A stretch of DNA of 64,000 bases from Myxococcaceae bacterium (GTDB lineage Bacteria > Myxococcota > Myxococcia > Myxococcales > Myxococcaceae), in the NCBI GenBank assembly GCA_016793095.1, contig JAEUJQ010000059.1, positions 1 to 64,000 on the forward strand. The letters run 5' to 3'. This document shows positions 56,185-63,925 of this stretch, piece after piece. The position numbers and the translations under genes are program-made. How positions within the stretch are numbered: position 1 is the first letter of the stretch; every line of letters begins with the position of its first letter. The notes below the pieces were generated by a model that saw only the letters and a list, made by a program, of their open reading frames with translations, made no database searches and was not told the DNA's origin.

Positions 56185-56691
56185 TCACTCCTTCGTGCGG
56201 GTGACGGGGCTCTCGAACTCAACGCGCTGCTCGGCGAAGTCGGCGTAGAAGGCGGCCGCGTCGAGGTGGAAGCGCGGGTGCTCGATGGAGACGCCCGCGT
56301 CCGACAGGCCCGCGCCGTCGGGCCCCAGCGCTCGATCGTACGTCGCCCGCTCGGTGCGGCCCACGGTGCCGTCGTTGCCCAGGAAGAGCACGCCGTCGAA
56401 GCCGGTGGCGACCTGCGCCGCGCCGTTGCCGCTGACGCGCTGGGCCAGCACGGTGACGCCCGAGCGCACGAGGCGCACGCCCGCGTCGGCCGCCGTGAAG
56501 TCGTTGGAGCCGCGCATGAGCTCGACCCGCGGCGCGGTGGCCACCACGCGCAGCTGGCTGGCCCGGTACTGGCGAACCGTCACGTCGGTGAACGTCACGT
56601 CCGCGCGCGGCGGGCCGGCCGCCTGGGCGGGCGGGGTCGGCGGAGCGCCATCACACGCGCAGACGACGAGCGCGAGCAGCGCAGGGCGCAT
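56185..56691 (-). CDS. lptC: LptC-like lipoprotein
   Basis: This 168-residue protein starts at ATG 56691 with a short signal ending in the lipobox LVVCAC. The mature part has a LptC-type beta-jellyroll (VTFTDVTVRQYRASQLRVVA, then FTAADAGVRLV). LptC normally has a TM anchor; a lipoprotein anchor is unusual. Its start overlaps the stop codon of the upstream gene (TGATG). The lptA gene on the same strand supports the assignment. Confidence 0.75.
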   Translation of the reverse strand: MRPALLALVVCACDGAPPTPPAQAAGPPRADVTFTDVTVRQYRASQLRVVATAPRVELMRGSNDFTAADAGVRLVRSGVTVLAQRVSGNGAAQVATGFDGVLFLGNDGTVGRTERATYDRALGPDGAGLSDAGVSIEHPRFHLDAAAFYADFAEQRVEFESPVTRTKE

Positions 56692-57128
56692 CAGAAGGTG
56701 ACCCCGAACCGCAGCAGCACCAGCGGCGCGGGCTGCAGCCACCCGGCCTCGAGCGTCACCCGGAAGTGCTTCGCGAAGCGCACGCCGAACTCACCGCCGA
56801 GGTGCGCCCGCACGACGTCGCCGTCGTTGAAGTGGAACCACGGGCCGCCCACCACGCCGAACTGCACCGGGCCGACGTGGAGCTCGAGCGCGAGATCGAC
56901 GGGGACTCCGAGCCGCGTGCCGGCGGTGTGCAGGAAGACGCCGCCGTGCAGCGTGCCCACGAGGCTCACCCGCTCGCCCAGCTTCGCGAGGTGCTGCCGC
57001 ACGCCGAGGCGCAGCTGGAACTGGGGCGACGACGGAATCCAGAACCCTCCCGCCGCGTCGACGTCGAAGCCGATGGCGAGGGCGGTGGAGCTGCTCGTGA
57101 GCAGGAGGACGAGGAGGAGCCGTCGCAT
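56691..57128 (-). CDS. Exported small beta-barrel-like protein
   Basis: This 145-residue protein has a Sec signal peptide (MRRLLLVLLLTSSSTALA). The mature part is rich in alternating hydrophobic residues and Gly (FGVVGGPWFHFNDGD, HLGGEFGVRF) and ends LLRFGVTF with a terminal Phe. This is typical of an outer-membrane barrel, though only about 125 residues long. It is translationally coupled to lptC. A separate upstream promoter is needed because a terminator lies before it. Confidence 0.65.
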   Translation of the reverse strand: MRRLLLVLLLTSSSTALAIGFDVDAAGGFWIPSSPQFQLRLGVRQHLAKLGERVSLVGTLHGGVFLHTAGTRLGVPVDLALELHVGPVQFGVVGGPWFHFNDGDVVRAHLGGEFGVRFAKHFRVTLEAGWLQPAPLVLLRFGVTF

Positions 57129-57156
57129 GTGCCGGACTGTCCCGCACCGGCGGCAC

Positions 57157-57199
57157 AAAAAGAAGGACGCCGTGGCGGGGGAGAGTCGCCACGGCGTCC
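57157..57199 (-). terminator. Intrinsic terminator after the ECF sigma factor gene
   Basis: A perfect 13-base-pair stem (GGACGCCGTGGCG at 57165-57177 paired with CGCCACGGCGTCC at 57187-57199) has a 9-base loop. On the minus strand it is followed by TTCTTTTT (57164-57157). It lies 40 bases downstream of the sigma factor stop codon. Confidence 0.8.
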
Positions 57200-57238
57200 G
57201 GGAGGGCTGACAGGAGCCCGGGTGAGAGTGGAACGGGT

Positions 57239-57739
57239 TCAGGCCTGGCCGGCTTCGGCGGCCTCGTGCAGCTTCATGGCGCGGCGGGTGAACTCCGAGA
57301 GGCGGTACAGCACGGTGCGGCGCGAGCAGCCCAGCGTCTCGGCGACCTTCGCCTGCTCCATGCCCCGCTGGTGGTAGAGCACCGCGGGCGCCTTGATGGA
57401 CTCCGGCGCGGACTCGAGCACCTTCTGGGCGAAGTTCTTCGTCACCACGCTGTCCTCGAACTCGTCGTCGACGAGCTCCGGCATCTCTTCCACCGGCGCC
57501 GCGCGGCGCTTCGAGTCGCGGATGACGTTGAGGCAGTGGTTCGTCACGATGCGGTGGATCCACGGCAGCACGGCGTCTTCGCTCGGCGCGCTCGCGATGT
57601 GCTTCATCAGCTTGACGAAGATGTCCTGCGTCGCGTCTTCGGCCGCCACGGCGTCCTTCAGCAGGCGGCGGCAGCGTGCGTAGATGGTCGGTCCGTACTT
57701 CGCGTACAGCGTCTCGATGCTCAGGTCGTTCTTCTTCAT
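57239..57739 (-). CDS. ECF-type sigma-70 family factor
   Basis: This 166-residue factor has sigma region 2 (about 10-75: EDATQDIFVKLMKHI, then LPWIHRIVTNHCLNVIRD) and region 4 (about 105-155: GMEQAKVAETLGCSRRTVLYRLSEF). GGGGAG lies 8 bases before ATG 57739. No anti-sigma gene is adjacent, which is atypical. It is flanked by an AT-richer regulatory gap and a strong terminator, so it is probably monocistronic. Confidence 0.9.
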   Translation of the reverse strand: MKKNDLSIETLYAKYGPTIYARCRRLLKDAVAAEDATQDIFVKLMKHIASAPSEDAVLPWIHRIVTNHCLNVIRDSKRRAAPVEEMPELVDDEFEDSVVTKNFAQKVLESAPESIKAPAVLYHQRGMEQAKVAETLGCSRRTVLYRLSEFTRRAMKLHEAAEAGQA

Positions 57740-57776
57740 GTCCGCTCTCCCCTTTGATTCCGGTGTGGCGCTGCGA

Positions 57777-57802
57777 TTTGCCTACATGCTCGCACTTTGC
57801 CT
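57777..57802. repeat. Direct repeat upstream of the sigma factor gene
   Basis: TTTGCCT occurs at 57777-57783 and at 57796-57802, with 19 bases start to start, near two helical turns. It may be a regulator site. The surrounding gap (57740-58095, about 356 bases) is AT-richer than the genes and has no coding sequence. Confidence 0.25.
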
Positions 57803-58045
57803 CCACCGCGTTGCTCCACTCCCGTCCAGTCGTGTCTCTATTCGTTACACCTGTCGTGAAAAGTCATGGAATCTCATGATGTTTACGGCACATGGAGCCC
57901 AGTGAGCGTGGCTTTTTCATGCTAAAGTTGAACTAATGGATTCCGGTCAGACAGATCACGCCATGAATCGCGACCCGTCGCGCCATCGTAGGATATTGAA
58001 TTCATTCCGACGTTTGAGGCGGAATGGTCCTGGTTTGATTGTGTC

Positions 58046-58074
58046 TTGACGACTCTTTGTGTGGTGTCTATAAC
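58046..58074 (+). promoter_or_regulatory. Near-consensus sigma-70-type promoter of the NAD-salvage/TerY-P operon
   Basis: TTGACG (58046-58051) and TATAAC (58069-58074) are separated by exactly 17 bases. Transcription would start near 58081. GAGGTG at 58085-58090 then serves as the ribosome binding site for ATG 58096. Confidence 0.65.
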
Positions 58075-58095
58075 TCTCATTGCGAGGTGACGGTC

Positions 58096-59544
58096 ATGGC
58101 GGGGTTGCTGGTGACGGACGGCTACAAGTTCTCGATGGCGGAGGCAGGGTGGCCGCTGCGGGAAGAGACGTTCTACGCGTCCCACCGCAAGGGCGGGCTG
58201 CAGGTGCTGCCGTTCGACGTCGAGCGCGAGCTGCGGGCGGTCTTGCCGATGCCTGAGGCGGGCGACTGGGAGTTCCTCGCAGCGCACGACTACGAGATGG
58301 GCGCCGGTTTCCGCGCGGCGATCGCCCAGGCGCAGCAGGTGAAGGTGAGCGCGCTGCCGAAGCTCTCCGTCTTCCACGATCGCGAGCCGATCTTCTCGGT
58401 CACCGGGCCGTCGGCCGTGGTGTCATGGCTCGAGCCGCTCGTGCTGACGTGGAGCTACCGCATCCAGGTGGCGACCATCGCGCTCCTGCGGCCCGACGAG
58501 CTGCCCGCTGCCGTCGGCACGGTGACGTGCGAAGCCCAGAAGCGGCTGGTGCTCGAGACGCTCGACACGGTGGGCGTGAAGGCGCCGCCCATCGCCGTGG
58601 CTCCCGAGGCGTACGTCGCGCGCGTCATCGCGCAGGTGAAGGAGCTCGCCGAGGTGACCGGCTCGCCCGACCGGCTGTTCGAGGTGGGGCTGCGCGCTGC
58701 GAGCTGTCTCGAGCAGCACCTGCTGGCGCTCGAGGGTTGCAGGGCGGCGGGGCTCATGCGCACCAGCAACGTCTTCGGCGCGCGCAAGCTGGGGATGATC
58801 CCCGTCGGCACCATGGGGCACGAGCACGTGCAGCGCTTCGGCTCCGACGAGGCGGCCTTCCGCGCCATGGTGGAGCGCCGCCCCCAGCGCTCGAGCTTCC
58901 TCCTCGACACCTTCGACACCATCAAGAGCGGCATCCCCACTGCCTACGCGATCATCAAGGAGCGCCCCGGCCTGCGCGACTCCATCCGCTACGACTCCGG
59001 CGACAAGGAGGCGCAGTACCGCTTCGCCGCGAAGCTCGCCGGCGAGCTGGGCATCCGCCCGGTGATGATCCTCGAGGACAGCTTCGACACGGCCCTCACG
59101 AAGCGCTTCGAGGAGCTGCGCCGCGAGGTCGGCTGGAAGCCCGAGGAGCAGGTGTACGGCTACGGCGGCTTCATCGTCGCGCAGACGGCGGGCACGCCCA
59201 TCACCCGCGATCGGGTCTCGGCGGTCTACAAGCTCACGCAGACGGGCAAGCGCCCCTGCATGAAGTTCGGGAACGAGGCGGGCAGCGGCAAGCAGAGCGT
59301 TCCCGGGAAGCCGGTGCTGTGGCGGCGGCGCGCGGGGGCCAGCGGCCCATTCGGCGTCGTCGCCCAGGAAGGAGAGCCCGTGCCCGAGGGGTACGCGCTG
59401 CTCACCGGCGCCGCGAGCTCTCAGGCTGGAGCCCGCCCCGCCCTGGACGACGCGAAGGAGGTGCGCCCCGAAGACCTGCGCCTCGTCCACTCTCCGGCCA
59501 CCCAGGCCCTCGTTGACGCGCTGAAGAAGGAGGCCTTCGGATGA
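58096..59544 (+). CDS. pncB: Nicotinate phosphoribosyltransferase (PncB-like)
   Basis: This 482-residue enzyme converts nicotinate and PRPP to nicotinate mononucleotide (NaMN), a step of NAD salvage. The hallmarks are TDGYKFSMAEA at the N-terminus, GTMGHEHVQRFGSDEAAF with the catalytic His, DTFDTIKSGIPTAY, and IRYDSGDKEAQ. ATG 58096 follows GAGGTG by 5 bases. It overlaps the next gene by 4 bases (ATGA). The C-terminal 80 residues are less conserved. It is the first gene of an operon that also holds a nicotinamidase-like enzyme and a phosphatase-kinase-VWA set. Confidence 0.9.
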   Translation: MAGLLVTDGYKFSMAEAGWPLREETFYASHRKGGLQVLPFDVERELRAVLPMPEAGDWEFLAAHDYEMGAGFRAAIAQAQQVKVSALPKLSVFHDREPIFSVTGPSAVVSWLEPLVLTWSYRIQVATIALLRPDELPAAVGTVTCEAQKRLVLETLDTVGVKAPPIAVAPEAYVARVIAQVKELAEVTGSPDRLFEVGLRAASCLEQHLLALEGCRAAGLMRTSNVFGARKLGMIPVGTMGHEHVQRFGSDEAAFRAMVERRPQRSSFLLDTFDTIKSGIPTAYAIIKERPGLRDSIRYDSGDKEAQYRFAAKLAGELGIRPVMILEDSFDTALTKRFEELRREVGWKPEEQVYGYGGFIVAQTAGTPITRDRVSAVYKLTQTGKRPCMKFGNEAGSGKQSVPGKPVLWRRRAGASGPFGVVAQEGEPVPEGYALLTGAASSQAGARPALDDAKEVRPEDLRLVHSPATQALVDALKKEAFG

Positions 59545-60257
59545 GCGCCCGCCACCACACCACCGCGCGAACGGCGAGCCTCATCGGCCGCGAGCACGTG
59601 CGCCTGGGCCGGAACAACCAGGACGGCGTCTTCGTCGCGACGCGGGGCGAGACGACGGTGGCGGTGGTGGCCGACGGCTGCTCGAGCCAGCCCTTCTCCG
59701 AGGTGGGGGCGCGGCTGGGCGCGCGGTCGCTCGCGGTGATGACGGCGGCGCTCGGGCACGTGGCGCTCGCCGAGGTGCCGGGCGTCGCGTTCGATCACCT
59801 GACCGCGTGGCTCGATCGGCTCGTGACCGCAGTCGAGGTCGACGACGCCACCGCGGTGCTCGAGCAGTACGGCCTCTTCACCGTGCTCTGTGCGGTGCAG
59901 CGCGGCGCCGACGCGGTGGTGTTCGGCTCAGGCGACGGCGCGGTCTTCGTCGACGGGCAGGTGACGCGCCTCGACTCGGGCGAGGACAACGCGCCCGCCT
60001 ACGTGGGCTACCGGCTCAACGGGAAGCCGATCGCCCCGCGCGTGCACCACCTCGGCCCGGCGACGCGGATCGCGCTCGCGACGGACGGCGTCGATGGCTG
60101 GCTCTCGCGCGCCCCCGATGGCCTGCGGCTGCTCCTCGACGAGCCGCACGTGTGGACGAACCCGGCGCACCTGCAGCGGCGCCTCAACGTGCTCAACGAG
60201 ACGGAGCGCTTCACCGACGACACGACCCTCGCCGTCCTCGACACCCGGGAGCTGTAG
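59541..60257 (+). CDS. PP2C-type protein phosphatase of a TerY-P-like triad
   Basis: This 238-residue phosphatase has the PP2C metal-binding motifs: NQDG with Asp28, VADGCSS with Asp45, GSGDGAVF, ATDGVDGW and TDDTTL near the end. It is short but complete. It overlaps pncB by 4 bases and ends 2 bases before the kinase gene, so the three are coupled. In TerY-P triads the phosphatase, a zinc-ribbon kinase and a VWA protein are encoded together; the role is thought to be phospho-switching of a metal- or stress-linked process. Confidence 0.88.
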   Translation: MSARHHTTARTASLIGREHVRLGRNNQDGVFVATRGETTVAVVADGCSSQPFSEVGARLGARSLAVMTAALGHVALAEVPGVAFDHLTAWLDRLVTAVEVDDATAVLEQYGLFTVLCAVQRGADAVVFGSGDGAVFVDGQVTRLDSGEDNAPAYVGYRLNGKPIAPRVHHLGPATRIALATDGVDGWLSRAPDGLRLLLDEPHVWTNPAHLQRRLNVLNETERFTDDTTLAVLDTREL

Positions 60258-60259
60258 CC

Positions 60260-62044
60260 ATGGACGTCTTCATCGCCAACACGCGCGTGCGGCTGAAGGA
60301 CAGCGACCTGCTCGGTGAAGGTGGTGAGGCGCGCGTCTTCCGCTGGAAGGACCAGGCGGTGAAGGTGTTCCACCCGGTCGACGGGTCGAACGCCGCTGAG
60401 GTGCGGGTGCGGGCGGTGAAGCTCGAGAAGCTCGCCCTGTTCCCGTCGGGGCTGCCGTCGAACGTGCTCGGGCCGCTTGACCTCGCGAAGAGCCAGCGCG
60501 GCGACGTCGTCGGCTTCGTGATGCGGGCGCTGATTGGCGTCGAGGACGCGGGGCGGCTGTCGAACCGCAAGTTCCGCGAGCAGGGTGTTCCCAACGACGC
60601 GGTGATGGAGCTCTTCCGCGGCCTCGAGGGCACGCTGCGGGCGCTCCACGCGCGGAGGGTGATCGTCGGCGATCTCAACGACGGCAACGTGCTCGTGCAG
60701 CCCGCCACGCGCGAGGTGTTCCTCATCGACGCCGACTCGATGCAGTTCTCCGGCCTCGCCTGCGCCGTCGGCCACGAGCGCTACCTCGACCCCCGGCTGT
60801 ACGGCGTCGATCTCTCCACCACGCCGCGCTTCGACGAGGGCACCGACTGGTACGCCTTCGCGGTGATGCTCTTCTCCTCGCTGCTCTACGTGCACCCGTT
60901 CGGCGGCACCCACGCGAAGCTGCCGACGCTCTTGCGGCGCGCCGAGTCGCGGCACCCGGTGATGAAGGACGACGTGGTGCTGCCCCGCGTGGCGGCCTCG
61001 TGGAAGACGCTGTCGGACGACGCGCTCCACTGGTTCTCCCGCACCTTCGCTGACGACGCGCGCGAGCCGCCCTCCGCCTCGGTCATGCAGCAGACCTGGT
61101 CCACCTGCGCCTGTGGCGTCACCCACGCCCGACCGGCCTGCCCGTCGTGTCAGACGCTCGGGCCGCTCGCGACGAAGCCAGCGCTGCGCGTGAAGGGCCG
61201 GTGCACCGCGAGGTGGATCTTCGAGACCAGGGGGCGCGTGCTGGCCGCGTCGGTGCAGGGCGGCGTGAAGTACCTCTTCGAAGAAGACGGGCTGGTGCGG
61301 CGGGAAGACGGCGCGCTGGTGCTCGACCGTCCGCTGCTGGCGACCGAGCGGGTCGGCCTCGCGGGTGCGTCCACCTGGGTCGTCTCGGCGCGCGGCGGCA
61401 TGGAGCGCTTCGAACATGGCCGCCTCGTCGAGCGCGCCCAGACGGGCCTGCGGGGCTCCGAGCCCACTTTCGCCTGCGCGGCCGCGGTCGCCTACCGCAC
61501 CGAGAACGAGTGGCTCATCGAGCAGCACTCGGGCTCACGCGTCGGGCAGGTGCTCGAGGGCCAGACGTGGCTGTGGACCGGCGAGCGCCTTGGCCTCGGC
61601 TTCTACCGGGCGGGCGGCGTGACGGTCGCCTTCCTCATTCGCTCGGGCCGCGCGGGCCTCAAGCAGCTGCAGGGCGTGCACTGGAAGGGCAGGGTGGTGT
61701 CCGCCGACGCGGTCTTCGACGCGAAGCACGCGCTGCTCTCGGTGACGGCCGAGCTCGACGGGAAGGACCTCGTGCACCGCTGGCTCGTCTCGGAGGACGG
61801 TGAGGTGCTGGCCTCGTCCACCTCGGGGCGCGCGGGTCATGCGGCGCTGCTCGGTGGGCGGGTGGTGATCGGCTCCGATGATGGGCTCGTCGCGCTGAAG
61901 GTGGATTCGGGCGTGCTGGTCGAGGCCGCGTGCTTCGCCGACACCCAGCCCTTCGTCAGCGCCCAGGACGAGCTCTTGCCGCAGTCCGACGGGAGCCTCG
62001 TCGTCGTCACGTCGAAGGAGTTGGTTCAGCTGTCGTTGTCGTGA
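60260..62044 (+). CDS. Atypical protein kinase with zinc ribbon and C-terminal beta domain (TerY-P-like)
   Basis: This 594-residue protein has a kinase domain at about 15-265: LGEGGEARVF loop, Lys35, the catalytic-loop Asp138 in VGDLNDGNVLV (not HRD), and metal-loop Asp157 and Asp159 in LIDADSMQF (not DFG). These variants are usual in TerY-P kinases. A four-cysteine zinc ribbon follows (Cys283, Cys285, Cys294, Cys297). The last 280 residues show repeated beta motifs (for example VLAASVQGGVKYLFEEDG and HRWLVSEDGEVLASS) and may form a propeller-like sensor. It lies between the PP2C and nicotinamidase-like genes. Confidence 0.85.
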   Translation: MDVFIANTRVRLKDSDLLGEGGEARVFRWKDQAVKVFHPVDGSNAAEVRVRAVKLEKLALFPSGLPSNVLGPLDLAKSQRGDVVGFVMRALIGVEDAGRLSNRKFREQGVPNDAVMELFRGLEGTLRALHARRVIVGDLNDGNVLVQPATREVFLIDADSMQFSGLACAVGHERYLDPRLYGVDLSTTPRFDEGTDWYAFAVMLFSSLLYVHPFGGTHAKLPTLLRRAESRHPVMKDDVVLPRVAASWKTLSDDALHWFSRTFADDAREPPSASVMQQTWSTCACGVTHARPACPSCQTLGPLATKPALRVKGRCTARWIFETRGRVLAASVQGGVKYLFEEDGLVRREDGALVLDRPLLATERVGLAGASTWVVSARGGMERFEHGRLVERAQTGLRGSEPTFACAAAVAYRTENEWLIEQHSGSRVGQVLEGQTWLWTGERLGLGFYRAGGVTVAFLIRSGRAGLKQLQGVHWKGRVVSADAVFDAKHALLSVTAELDGKDLVHRWLVSEDGEVLASSTSGRAGHAALLGGRVVIGSDDGLVALKVDSGVLVEAACFADTQPFVSAQDELLPQSDGSLVVVTSKELVQLSLS

Positions 62045-62059
62045 AGCATCCCCATGAAG

Positions 62060-62065
62060 AGGAGG
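62060..62065 (+). promoter_or_regulatory. Ribosome binding site that fixes the 62072 start
   Basis: AGGAGG lies 6 bases before ATG 62072 and inside the longer frame from ATG 62054, so 62072 is the likely start of the nicotinamidase-like gene. Confidence 0.75.
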
Positions 62066-62071
62066 TCGTCC

Positions 62072-63040
62072 ATGTTGCCGTTGCCCGATTTCTACGAGTC
62101 GAAGCAGGTCCCCCAGCTGTTCATGGAGCGCGCGGGCCTCGTGGCCGACGCAGGCGAGGCCTTCGCCGAGAAGCACGGCCTCAAGCCCTCGGGCGCCGAC
62201 AAGTTCCGCATCGCCGCGTTCGGCATCGACGTGCAGGTCGGCTTCTGCACGCCCGGCGCCTCGCTCTTCGTCCCCGGCGCGGTCGAGGACACGCAGCGCA
62301 CCGTCGAGTGGCTCTACCGGAACCTCGACAAGGTGACGTCGCTGTTCTTCTCGCTCGACACGCACCGCATGTTCCAGATCTTCCACCCGGCGTGGTGGGT
62401 CGACGCGAAGGGCAAGCACCCCGCGCCGCTCACGCCGATCTTCCACGAGGAGGTGCGGGCCGGGAAATGGACGGCGGTCGCCCACCCGAAGGAGTCGCTC
62501 GAGTACGTCAAGCGCCTCGAGGCGAGCGGCAAGTACGTGCTCACCGTCTGGCCGTACCACACGCTGCTCGGCGGCCTGTCGCACGCGCTGGTGCCCGCGA
62601 TGATGGAGGCGGCCCTCTTCCACGCCGCGGCCCGCAAGCACCAGACGCACTTCGAGACGAAGGGCACGCACGCGATGACCGAGAACTACTCGGTGCTCTC
62701 GCCGGAGGTGACCGAGCTCAACGGCCAGGTCGTCGGCTCGTTCAACACGCCCTTCTTCAAGATGCTGATGGAGCACGATCGCGTCTACGTGTTCGGGCAG
62801 GCGAAGAGCCACTGCGTGCTCTCGACGCTCAACGACATCCAGGAGCACGTGCTCAAGAGCGACCCGAAGCTCGCCGAGAAGATCTGGATCCTCGAGGACG
62901 CGATGAGCCCGGTGCCTGCGCCGCCGCTCTCTCCGCTGCCCGCGCACCTCGACTTCCCGCACATCGCCACCGAGGCGATCGAGAAGTGGAAGAAGGCCGG
63001 CATGAAGGTCGTGAAGACGACGGACCCCGTGACGATCTGA
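62072..63040 (+). CDS. Nicotinamidase-fold cysteine hydrolase (PncA-like), enlarged
   Basis: This 322-residue enzyme has the isochorismatase/nicotinamidase catalytic triad: Asp53 in FGIDVQVGF, Lys197 in ETKGTHAMTENYS, and Cys248 in QAKSHCVLSTLND. The metal-site motif SLDTHRMFQIFHP keeps Asp96, His98 and His105. WPYHTLLGG also matches nicotinamidases. It is predicted to convert nicotinamide to nicotinate, the substrate of the pncB product in the same operon. Typical PncA has about 200 residues; extra sequence lies between about 107 and 190 and at the ends. Activity on another amide is possible. Confidence 0.85.
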   Translation: MLPLPDFYESKQVPQLFMERAGLVADAGEAFAEKHGLKPSGADKFRIAAFGIDVQVGFCTPGASLFVPGAVEDTQRTVEWLYRNLDKVTSLFFSLDTHRMFQIFHPAWWVDAKGKHPAPLTPIFHEEVRAGKWTAVAHPKESLEYVKRLEASGKYVLTVWPYHTLLGGLSHALVPAMMEAALFHAAARKHQTHFETKGTHAMTENYSVLSPEVTELNGQVVGSFNTPFFKMLMEHDRVYVFGQAKSHCVLSTLNDIQEHVLKSDPKLAEKIWILEDAMSPVPAPPLSPLPAHLDFPHIATEAIEKWKKAGMKVVKTTDPVTI

Positions 63041-63109
63041 GTTGACCCCACCCTCACAGCCCAACCCCTCACCAACGGCGCGCGCTCGCACGCCGAACAG
63101 GAGACCTCC

Positions 63110-63901
63110 ATGTCCACGAACGACGACGACGTGACGAAGAACCTCACCAGCGCGGTCGCGACGGGTGTCTTGAGCCCGCAGACCTCGACCCTCATCACCG
63201 GCAACCTCGGCTCCATCGTGCTCGCGGGCGCGGCGGGCAAGGCGCTCGAAGACATCACCGCCAGCGACGTGACGCTGGTGACGCTGCTGATCGACGCCAG
63301 CGGCTCGATCGCCGATCGCGGCCTCGAGCAGGCGGTGCGCGACGGGCAGAACTCGCTCCTCGATGCGTTCGGTGGCGCGAAGGAGAAGGACTCGGTGCTG
63401 CTCGCCCTGTGGACGTTCAACGGCGATCAGAAGGTGCTGCACTCCTACGTGCCGGTGGAGGATGCGACGCGGCTCGACGGGAGGAACTACCGCGGCGGTG
63501 GCGCGACGCGGCTCTATGACACCTGGTGCGACGCGCTCGCGGCCAACGTCGCCTACGCCCAGCGCCTGCGCGACGGCGGCACGCCCACCCGCAGCGTCGT
63601 CGTGGTGGTGACGGACGGTGAGGACGTCGGCAGCACCCGCACCAGCCGCGACTGCGCGAAGCTGTCGAAGGATCTGCTGGCCAGCGAGCTCTTCACCCTC
63701 GCCTTCGTCGGCGTGGGGAAGGACACGCAGTTCGAGCTGATCGCCGCCGCCATGGGCATTCCCGCCGGGTGCGTGCACGTGCAGCGCGACGCCACGCCCT
63801 CGGGGCTGCGCAAGACGTTCCAGCTCGTCTCGAGGTCCGCCGTCCGCGCGAGCCAGGGCAAGGTCGCCCCCGGCGCCAACGCGGGGTTCTTCACGCCCTG
63901 A
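63110..63901 (+). CDS. VWA-domain protein, TerY-like
   Basis: This 263-residue protein is almost entirely a von Willebrand A domain. The MIDAS is complete: DASGS at 62-66, Thr133 in GGATRLYD, and Asp169 in VTDGED. AGGAG lies before ATG 63110. The first 45 residues are flexible. TerY-like VWA proteins partner a PP2C phosphatase and zinc-ribbon kinase, both encoded just upstream. It lies 69 bases after the nicotinamidase-like gene and is likely the last clear gene of the operon. Confidence 0.88.
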   Translation: MSTNDDDVTKNLTSAVATGVLSPQTSTLITGNLGSIVLAGAAGKALEDITASDVTLVTLLIDASGSIADRGLEQAVRDGQNSLLDAFGGAKEKDSVLLALWTFNGDQKVLHSYVPVEDATRLDGRNYRGGGATRLYDTWCDALAANVAYAQRLRDGGTPTRSVVVVVTDGEDVGSTRTSRDCAKLSKDLLASELFTLAFVGVGKDTQFELIAAAMGIPAGCVHVQRDATPSGLRKTFQLVSRSAVRASQGKVAPGANAGFFTP

Positions 63902-63925
63902 CGAACGTGCTTGGCTGGGCAGCCG

